Assembly: GCA_900769565.1 (NCBI GenBank)
Contig: CAAGHC010000058.1
Coordinates: 56,992-120,991, forward strand
From: Clostridia bacterium
GTDB lineage: Bacteria; Bacillota; Clostridia; Christensenellales; Borkfalkiaceae
Direction: 5' to 3'
Length of the DNA stretch: 64,000 bases
Shown: positions 58,561-64,000 of the stretch, piece by piece
How positions within the stretch are numbered: the first letter of the stretch is position 1
Layout of the letters: the number at the start of each line of letters is the position of its first letter
The notes under the pieces: generated by a model
Told to the model about the DNA's origin: nothing
Database searches by the model: none
The model's input: the letters and a program-made list of their open reading frames with translations, nothing else
Program-made: the position numbers and the translations under genes

Positions 58561-58700
58561 CTGCCGTTAAAATATATTCCCTTGATGACGGCAGTATCGG
58601 AATTATCCGAAATAAAGGAAAATGCGTTTACACGATTACCTTTTACTCCGTTATTTAAGCGGAGTAAAAGGGCGTATAAATTACGCCCTTTATTTTTATT
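58561..58700 (+). ncRNA. structured region, possible ncRNA or leader of the protease gene
   Basis: Three further hairpins occur in this 412-bp gap. CTGCCGT/ACGGCAG spans 58561-58593. A 12-bp perfect stem pairs 58639-58650 with 58660-58671. A 10-bp terminator-like stem pairs 58667-58676 with 58682-58691, followed by a T-rich run. The last two share 58667-58671, so they cannot both form. This may be a regulated leader or small RNA. An 86-codon frame across it (58501-58761) does not look protein-like. Confidence 0.4.
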
Positions 58701-58832
58701 TGTTTTCGTTTATCACAAAAAAGTTAAAGCAAATTTTTTTATAACATTTTTTTATTTTTAAGTTTTTTTTAATAAAAGTGTGATAAAATAGTTTTAAAGA
58801 ACTTATCTTAATTTTTTTCAAGGAGAAAATGA

Positions 58833-60134
58833 ATGAAAAAATTTTCAAGATATCTAATATTAGTATTGCTTTCAATCTGTATGCTAATAACGGCAACGGG
58901 CTGTTCGTCATTCGTTCGCCCCGAGGGTAGTCTTAACGGAGGAGTTCAAAGCGGTAACAAAACGCCTACTGCTAGCGTTAATACTGTAACGTTCACCCCG
59001 CAAAGCGAAAGTACTAGGCAAAAAACCGACCTAGTTGATGCCGTTGCTAAAGTAGAGCGTTCGGTTGTTGCTATAAAAACGGATTCGGCGGCGGGCTCTG
59101 GCGTAATAGTTGATGCTACTCGCTTTAATGCGGATAACGTTGCAATAGACGGCGATAACGTTTTCTTTATAGTAACTTGTCACCACGTAATTGCAGATGC
59201 TAAAACGATTAACGTGTATATTCCAGACGAAAATTGTCGTAATTTTAAGGATTCTGATTACGATACGAAATACTCTTTTAGTGGTGTAATCGATAATAAA
59301 ATGCACCCTGAAAACGCCGTTCAATTGATAGGCTCTGATAAAGATTCTGACATTGCAGTATTAAAAGTTGATATAAGCAATAGTGGAATAGATAAAAGTA
59401 AAATCGTGCAAGCAAAAGTTCCGGTTTCTAGTTATGCTCCTCGTCGTGGAGAATCTGTGTTTGCAGTAGGAAATCCTAGTGGAGAATTACCCGGAACGGT
59501 TACCGACGGTATAATTTCTTATCTTTATAGAGAAGCGAGTGTAGGCGAAGTGGGTGAGATGGTTTTACACCAAATGGATACCGAAATTTATCATGGTAAT
59601 TCGGGTGGTGGATTGTTTAACATGTACGGTGAACTTATCGGAATAACTAACGCTGGTAGTGAAGAATATATAGGAATAAATTATTTTATACCTTATGAAA
59701 TAACTTCTACGGGCAACGGCTACGTTAATATAGCAAAACATCTTATGGAAACTGCAAACGAGAATAACTATGGTTACGTTCAAGGCAGATGGACGATAGG
59801 TGTAGTCTTTGAAAACAAGGCGGACAGAAACGGAGAGTATTTACAAGTTAAAGAAATCGTTGCAGGTAGTAACGCATCAAAATCGACTTTAAAAGTAGGC
59901 GATATTATAACGGCGGTTAAATACACCGTTGGTGGTGAAAACGTTACTTACTCAATCAAGAATTCTCAAGAGCTTGGCTCTGCGCTTTCCGTTCTTAAAA
60001 AGAATATTGTAATGGGTGGCAGTTTTACCCTTTCCATTCAAAGACACGAAAACTTTAACTATCAAGCAAAAGATATAGTTATAAACGTAACCGTGCAGGA
60101 AATTTTCTGCAATACGGGCTACGTGGCTAGTTAA
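58833..60134 (+). CDS. HtrA/DegP-like S1C serine protease, lipoprotein
   Basis: This 433-aa exported protease has a lipobox A-T-G-C at about residue 24, a trypsin-like domain with C-H-H-V-I-A (His), D-S-D-I-A-V-L (Asp) and H-G-N-S-G-G-G-L-F (Ser), and a C-terminal PDZ region from about 325 (I-V-A-G-S-N-A-S-K-S-T-L-K-V-G-D). Homologues degrade or refold damaged exported proteins. Lipid anchoring replaces the transmembrane helix usual for Firmicutes HtrA. AAGGAGA precedes the ATG. Confidence 0.92.
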   Translation: MKKFSRYLILVLLSICMLITATGCSSFVRPEGSLNGGVQSGNKTPTASVNTVTFTPQSESTRQKTDLVDAVAKVERSVVAIKTDSAAGSGVIVDATRFNADNVAIDGDNVFFIVTCHHVIADAKTINVYIPDENCRNFKDSDYDTKYSFSGVIDNKMHPENAVQLIGSDKDSDIAVLKVDISNSGIDKSKIVQAKVPVSSYAPRRGESVFAVGNPSGELPGTVTDGIISYLYREASVGEVGEMVLHQMDTEIYHGNSGGGLFNMYGELIGITNAGSEEYIGINYFIPYEITSTGNGYVNIAKHLMETANENNYGYVQGRWTIGVVFENKADRNGEYLQVKEIVAGSNASKSTLKVGDIITAVKYTVGGENVTYSIKNSQELGSALSVLKKNIVMGGSFTLSIQRHENFNYQAKDIVINVTVQEIFCNTGYVAS

Positions 60135-60148
60135 TTTGTAATAAGAAA

Positions 60149-60186
60149 TAACGGTTAAATCGAAGGGTTTAACCGTTACTTTTTGA
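60149..60186 (+). terminator. terminator of the protease gene
   Basis: An 11-bp perfect stem (60149-60159 with 60168-60178) followed by ACTTTTT. Confidence 0.8.
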
Positions 60187-60233
60187 TATTAAAATAAATT
60201 TTATAAAAGGAAAAAGTATTTAGGAGTACGAAA

Positions 60234-61295
60234 ATGAATATAAAAAATTTATCCACACCGGCGTTGGTGGTGGACAAAAAGACGTTTGACAATAACGCTG
60301 AACAAATGAGTAAATTATTAGAAGGCAGTTCGTTAAGACTTCGTCCTCACTACAAATCGCATAAGTGTTCTAGTATTGCGCACGAGCAAATGAAAATGGG
60401 TGCAGTTGGTATTACTTGCGCTAAACTCGACGAGGCGATGGACCTTGCAGATAGCGGAATAACCGATATTTTGATAGCAAACCAAATAACGGACAAGGCG
60501 AAAATCTCTCGTCTAGCTTATCTTGCAAAGGCATGTCGACTTACCGTGTGCGTGGACAATGCGGACAATGTAGCCGAGCTTGAAAGAGCGACGGCGCTAG
60601 CGGGTTCAACCATATATTGTTTTATTGAATACGAAATGGGGATGGAGCGTTGTGGCGTTTCGAAAAAGGAAGAAGTTTTAGCCCTAGCAAGAAAAATAAA
60701 CGAGTGTCCTCATTTAGTATTTGACGGAATACAAGCATACGCAGGGCACGTTTCTCATACCGTTTCGTTAGAAGAGCGAAAACAAAGCGTAGAGAGTGGT
60801 TCGGCGAGAATAAAAGAGTTGATAAAATACTTAAGCGAAAACGGTGTAACTCCGCGCGTAATTTCTGGTGGCAGTACGGGTACTTCGGTATTCAAAGCAA
60901 AGGAAAACGTTTATACCGAATTACAGGCAGGCAGTTATTTATTTATGGACGCGACTTACGGTCAATTAAAACTTCCGTTTAAACAGTCGCTTGGAATTTT
61001 AACCACCGTGGTTAGTGTAAATGAAAATATAGTAGTAGTGGATGCAGGCGTTAAATCTTGTGGTGTAGACCAAGGCATGCCCGTTCCCCGTGATTTTAGT
61101 GTTTCTAACGTGGTTGCAAGCGAGGAACATTTTCAGTTGCACAATCCCACTAAAAAGCTTTCAGTGGGTGATAAAATCGTGTTAATGCCTGCGCATTGCT
61201 GTTCTACCGTGGCTTTGCATGACCGAATTTATTTAACCGAGGGTGAAGACGTGGTGGATAGATTGATAGTTACGGCTAGGGGTTGTTTCCATTAA
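60234..61295 (+). CDS. DSD1-family PLP enzyme (D-threonine aldolase/D-serine dehydratase-like)
   Basis: This 353-aa alanine-racemase-fold enzyme has T-P-A-L-V-V-D near the N-terminus, R-P-H-Y-K-S-H-K with the PLP lysine near residue 40, E-Y-E-M-G-M-E-R-C-G, and the metal site P-A-H-C-C-S-T-V-A-L-H-D near 325, which DSD1 enzymes use for a divalent ion. It should cleave a D-hydroxy amino acid such as D-threonine, or dehydrate D-serine; the sequence does not decide between them. TTAGGAG precedes the ATG. A short ASRT-like gene follows. Confidence 0.88.
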   Translation: MNIKNLSTPALVVDKKTFDNNAEQMSKLLEGSSLRLRPHYKSHKCSSIAHEQMKMGAVGITCAKLDEAMDLADSGITDILIANQITDKAKISRLAYLAKACRLTVCVDNADNVAELERATALAGSTIYCFIEYEMGMERCGVSKKEEVLALARKINECPHLVFDGIQAYAGHVSHTVSLEERKQSVESGSARIKELIKYLSENGVTPRVISGGSTGTSVFKAKENVYTELQAGSYLFMDATYGQLKLPFKQSLGILTTVVSVNENIVVVDAGVKSCGVDQGMPVPRDFSVSNVVASEEHFQLHNPTKKLSVGDKIVLMPAHCCSTVALHDRIYLTEGEDVVDRLIVTARGCFH

Positions 61296-61400
61296 AAACA
61301 TTAGCAAATATTAGGCAAAATAATTAGACTAGGCCTATTGACTTTAGTATTAAGTCATGATAAAATAAACAAAAAGAAAAAATCTTTAAGGAGAGAGATT

Positions 61401-61769
61401 ATGGCAAAAGGAAAGAAGAACTGGGTTTTTTGCGACGGATACTTACCACCCCATGGTGATAACCCTGAATTTGAAGGACACGAAGCGTTAATGATGACCA
61501 ACTTGACGGGCAAGGTTGCAAACATTAGCTTAACTTTTATATTTGAAGATAAAGACCCTGTAGTTATCGACGGAATTACTTTAGATGCAATGCGTACTAC
61601 CTGTATTAGACTTGACCACCCGCTTGGAAAGGACGGCTTTATGTTAGGTGAATCCGTTCAATACACTATTTGGGTAAAGAGCAGTACGCCTATTTGCGCT
61701 TGCTTTGGTAGATTAGACGTTCGCCAAACCAACATGGCGTATTACAGCGTAGAAGGTTATACCTTTTAA
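61401..61769 (+). CDS. Anabaena sensory rhodopsin transducer (ASRT)-like protein
   Basis: This 122-aa protein resembles the ASRT family: K-N-W-V-F-C-D-G-Y-L-P-P near residue 6-18, E-G-H-E-A-L-M-M-T-N, F-I-F-E-D-K-D-P, T-I-W-V-K-S-S-T-P and a G-R-L-D-V-R-Q-T end. ASRT forms soluble beta-rich tetramers and in cyanobacteria pairs with a rhodopsin. No rhodopsin is in this window, so a metabolite-binding or regulatory role is likelier. AAGGAGAGAG precedes ATG 61401; an earlier in-frame start at 61338 has no site. Confidence 0.8.
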   Translation: MAKGKKNWVFCDGYLPPHGDNPEFEGHEALMMTNLTGKVANISLTFIFEDKDPVVIDGITLDAMRTTCIRLDHPLGKDGFMLGESVQYTIWVKSSTPICACFGRLDVRQTNMAYYSVEGYTF

Positions 61770-61830
61770 TAGTAATTTTTTGTGAGAAAAAACTATAATA
61801 TTAAATATGAAGAAGTAAGGAGTAATTGAT

Positions 61831-61965
61831 ATGAAATACGTATGTTCGGTATGTGGATATGAATACGACGAATCGGTAGAAGGCGTTAAGTTTGAAGAAC
61901 TTTCTGAAGACTACGTTTGCCCCCTTTGTGGTGTAGGCAAAGACCAGTTTGAAGTAGCAGAATAA
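61831..61965 (+). CDS. rubredoxin
   Basis: This 44-aa electron carrier is slightly shorter than the usual 52-54 aa. Both metal-binding loops are present: Y-V-C-S-V-C-G-Y near residue 3-10 and Y-V-C-P-L-C-G-V near 28-35, giving four Cys for one iron. A TAAGGAG ribosome site is strong. It is typical of anaerobes with oxygen or peroxide reduction systems. It precedes the ZIP transporter gene by 6 bp. Confidence 0.93.
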   Translation: MKYVCSVCGYEYDESVEGVKFEELSEDYVCPLCGVGKDQFEVAE

Positions 61966-61971
61966 TAAATC

Positions 61972-62724
61972 ATGTTACCAGTGCTATTGACGGCGCTCGG
62001 CGTAGGTGGGGCGACGGTTATCGGTGCGCTTATCGGTTTTGTTTTTAAGAACGTAACGCATAGATTTTCAGACATAGTTTTATCGTTTGCGGCAGGCGTA
62101 ATGCTAGCCGCATCAGTTTTTGGTTTAATAATTCCTAGCCTAGAATTTGGCGGGCAGTACGGGATAGTTATAACCATTCTCGGTATATTTGCAGGTGCGC
62201 TCTGTTTAAACCTACTAGATAAACTAGTTCCGCACGTTCATAAATTTGTGGGATTAGAAAGTGAAAACCATAACAATGCAAACCTTGGTAAGGTTATGCT
62301 TTTCGTTATGGCGATTGCAATACATAACTTACCCGAAGGCATTGCGGCAGGCGTAGGTTTCGGCTCTGGAAACATTGCGCAAGCCATGGTAATTGCAGGT
62401 GGTATAGCCTTGCAAAATATACCCGAGGGTATAGTTATAATTTCGCCTATGTTGCTTGCAGGCGTCAGCAAGAAAAGGACTTTACTTATTGCGTTATTTA
62501 CGGGATTAATAGAAGTTATCGGCACGTTTATAGGATACTTTGCCGTAAGTATAGCTACGGCTGTTTTGCCGTTTGCTTTAGCGTTTGCAGGTGGAACGAT
62601 GCTCTACGTAATAAGTGACGAAATGATACCTGAAACGCACGCTCACGGTAGTCAACGTGGCGCAACCTACTCGCTTTTAGTCGGTTTTTGCTTAATGCTA
62701 GTTATGGATATTTTAATCGGATAG
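61972..62724 (+). CDS. ZIP-family metal transporter (ZupT-like)
   Basis: This 250-aa protein has eight predicted transmembrane segments and the two metal-site motifs H-N-L-P-E-G near residue 119 and Q-N-I-P-E-G near 147, with E-M-I-P-E-T-H-A-H-G near the C-terminus. ZIP proteins import zinc, iron or manganese. A signal for regulation by a Zur/Fur box is not visible. It starts 6 bp after rubredoxin and is likely co-transcribed with it. Confidence 0.92.
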   Translation: MLPVLLTALGVGGATVIGALIGFVFKNVTHRFSDIVLSFAAGVMLAASVFGLIIPSLEFGGQYGIVITILGIFAGALCLNLLDKLVPHVHKFVGLESENHNNANLGKVMLFVMAIAIHNLPEGIAAGVGFGSGNIAQAMVIAGGIALQNIPEGIVIISPMLLAGVSKKRTLLIALFTGLIEVIGTFIGYFAVSIATAVLPFALAFAGGTMLYVISDEMIPETHAHGSQRGATYSLLVGFCLMLVMDILIG

Positions 62725-62781
62725 GTTTAAAAAGCCCTTTAATAGAAACCACGTAAAACATAAAAACAAGTAGATTTTTTT

Positions 62782-62820
62782 AAAACCCCCCCATTGCAGA
62801 ATGGGGGGTTTTGGCTAATA
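62782..62820 (+). terminator. terminator after the ZIP gene
   Basis: AAAACCCCCCCAT pairs with ATGGGGGGTTTT (62782-62794 with 62801-62812). Confidence 0.8.
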
Positions 62821-62822
62821 AA

Positions 62823-62859
62823 CAACATTAGAGCATGAAATTAGCAACATTAGAGCATG
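62823..62859 (+). repeat. 15-bp direct repeat before the exported-protein operon
   Basis: CAACATTAGAGCATG occurs at 62823-62837 and 62845-62859, period 22 bp (two helical turns), immediately upstream of the promoter at 62858-62885. It is spaced like an activator or repressor site on one DNA face. Confidence 0.6.
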
Positions 62860-62885
62860 GACAAACGAAAAATTTGTGATATAAT
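62858..62885 (+). promoter_or_regulatory. promoter of the peptide/exported-protein genes
   Basis: TGGACA at 62858-62863, a 16-bp spacer, TATAAT at 62880-62885. The -35 begins within the second copy of the 15-bp repeat. Confidence 0.65.
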
Positions 62886-62990
62886 ATAAATACGGGTTAT
62901 TATGACTTATCAGTCGTGACGTGGCAAATTAAAAAGGTACTATCGCTAAAGACAGCGAGTATATAGAAAATTTATAGGGGAGGTTTCTGT

Positions 62991-63137
62991 ATGAAAGAAA
63001 CGAAAAAATTTTACACAATACCCCAACTTGAACTTGTTTCACTTTGTCAAGACGCCATTTTGAATAGTGAAGTAGGCACGGGTTGGAACGACGCTTGGAA
63101 CGATTTAGGTGACGACGCGTTCTCGGCAGGTGTTTAG
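62991..63137 (+). CDS. 48-aa peptide, unknown function
   Basis: ATG 62991 to TAG 63137, with AGGGGAGG at 62977-62984. The peptide has a basic start, a single Cys near residue 15 (V-S-L-C-Q-D), and a Gly/Trp/Asp-rich acidic C-terminal half (G-T-G-W-N-D-A-W-N-D-L-G-D-D). No signal peptide or family is recognised. It is followed 11 bp later by a secreted-protein gene, so it may be a partner, a precursor peptide or a small regulator. Confidence 0.7.
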   Translation: MKETKKFYTIPQLELVSLCQDAILNSEVGTGWNDAWNDLGDDAFSAGV

Positions 63138-63148
63138 GAGGGGGGAAG

Positions 63149-64000
63149 ATGACTATTAGTAAAAACATTAAAAAGTTATTAGTATCACTTTTCGCAGTCC
63201 TTATGGCAGTATGTTTGGCGCTTGGCGCAAACGTATTTGGTGCTAAAGCAGATGCTGTGGGTGAAACGCAAGCAAACGGCAATTTTTACATGGCAGGTGC
63301 ATCAATCCGTTACGAACAGAACGACGGCGAACACGGTATCCGTTTTGGTACGTTCCTTAAAAAATCTTGGTACGACGGTATTTCTGGCGACAAGAGTGTA
63401 GGCACGGTTATCGTTCCTAAAGCAAAACTTACTACCGTAGATTTTGATGGAATTATGGCAAAGGTGCAAGATTCAACGGCATCTAACGTTAACGTAACTT
63501 CTACGCTCTGCTCGTACAATGCCGATTATTACATGACCAAAGTGTATATGCACTCTGTTCCACAAGCAAACTATAACACCGAACTCGTAGCGGTATCGTA
63601 CGTTATGGTTGGTGGCGAAGTTTTGTATTACACTGCAGAACCTTGCATTAACTCTGTTGCAAGCGTAGCAAAATACTTGCTTGATAACCAACTTGATACG
63701 GCACACCAAACCGAACTTGACGCTTATCTTTTAAATTACAAGGTAACTTACGAAGACGTTGACGGCAGTGAACTTTATAGTGAGTTCGTTAAATACGGTG
63801 AAACCACCCCGTCTTATACGGGTACTGCACCTGTTAAAGACGGCAACGTTCACACTGCTTATATCTTTTCTGGATATGGTGAAGAAGTGGTGAAAGGTAG
63901 CCTATCTTTAAAGCCCGAGTTTGCAAGTTATCTTCCTATAGACAATTACATTTATTGCGCAAATAAAGCGTTTACTTTACCTAGTGAACAAGGTACTGAA
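63149..64000 (+). CDS. large exported protein, N-terminal part
   Basis: The open frame starts at ATG 63149 (GGAGGGGGG before it) and runs off the end of the window with no stop in 284 codons. A signal peptide is clear: K-N-I-K-K-L-L-V-S-L-F-A-V-L-M-A-V then A-L-G-A-N-V-F-G-A-K-A-D-A. The mature part is Ser/Thr/Tyr/Val-rich and begins A-S-I-R-Y-E-Q-N-D-G-E-H-G-I-R-F, then a region V-T-Y-E-D-V-D-G-S-E-L that resembles repeats of Listeria/Bacteroides surface proteins (InlB B-type). A cell-surface protein is likely. Confidence 0.8.
   Translation, partial: MTISKNIKKLLVSLFAVLMAVCLALGANVFGAKADAVGETQANGNFYMAGASIRYEQNDGEHGIRFGTFLKKSWYDGISGDKSVGTVIVPKAKLTTVDFDGIMAKVQDSTASNVNVTSTLCSYNADYYMTKVYMHSVPQANYNTELVAVSYVMVGGEVLYYTAEPCINSVASVAKYLLDNQLDTAHQTELDAYLLNYKVTYEDVDGSELYSEFVKYGETTPSYTGTAPVKDGNVHTAYIFSGYGEEVVKGSLSLKPEFASYLPIDNYIYCANKAFTLPSEQGTE

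Noticed and set aside
58501..58761. 86-codon plus-strand frame
   Set aside because: Runs through several hairpins, has no ribosome site, and the translation is unlike a folded protein.

Overview
The window is AT-rich (near 40% G+C by eye) chromosomal DNA from a low-G+C Gram-positive bacterium, most likely an uncultured gut-type member of the Clostridia. The evidence is consensus sigma-A promoters, strong AGGAGG-type ribosome sites, lipoprotein signals, classic Firmicutes gene clusters (frr-uppS-cdsA-dxr-rseP, infC-rpmI-rplT, iscR-iscS-iscU, nadD/yqeK-rsfS, ruvX-DUF1292), a ylbJ homologue, and ECF vitamin transporters (ThiT, RibU) under TPP and FMN riboswitches. No rRNA, tRNA, CRISPR array, integrase or transposase was seen. 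The placement inside Clostridia is inference. Layout: 0.1-3.8 kb, lipoprotein, RpiB-like isomerase and GH78-type glycosidase. 3.9-11.1 kb, alr, rsmD, coaD, ylbJ, rarA and tex. 11.1-11.9 kb, a small XRE-regulator cassette between two identical 42-bp terminator copies. 11.9-15.8 kb, an alpha-oxoamine synthase, a putative DNA-binding protein and unknowns. 16-18.3 kb, an autoregulated Fe-S assembly operon. 18.4-26.6 kb, ruvX, rpsB-tsf, pyrH-frr-uppS-cdsA-dxr-rseP. 26.7-32.7 kb, gdhA, thiT, a YfbR-like HD phosphohydrolase and an MsmK-type ABC ATPase. 32.8-40.8 kb, a GH43 remnant, PucR-type regulator, S41 protease, cysteine desulfurase/DUF3343 pair, nth, obgE, yhbY and a HAD phosphatase. 40.8-41.6 kb, a second XRE cassette between 89-bp near-identical terminator copies. 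41.7-55.2 kb, a nadD-yqeK fusion, rsfS, ribU, tsaE-tsaB-rimI, membrane-anchored murF, ddl, aspS, degV and a DUF1508 protein. 55.2-64 kb, infC-rpmI-rplT with an attenuator, an rRNA methyltransferase, a YebC protein, an HtrA-like lipoprotein protease, a DSD1-type PLP enzyme, an Anabaena-sensory-rhodopsin-transducer-like protein, rubredoxin, a ZIP transporter and the start of a large exported protein. The most unusual signal is the pair of XRE cassettes at 11.1-11.9 and 40.8-41.6 kb. Each sits between two convergent host genes, each is bounded by two copies of the terminator serving those genes, the copies are 712 and 702 bp apart, and each carries an XRE gene divergent from a small partner (intact in one, a remnant in the other). 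In both, an operator-like dyad sits in the 17-bp spacer of the partner promoter. This suggests a family of compact regulatory or mobile elements targeting bidirectional terminators. A second theme is a set of genes (alr, rarA, ruvX, nadD-yqeK, tsaE) whose start codon lies exactly 6 nt after the -10 box with no ribosome site, which predicts leaderless mRNAs. Non-canonical starts are also predicted: AUU for infC and AUA for an alpha/beta hydrolase.
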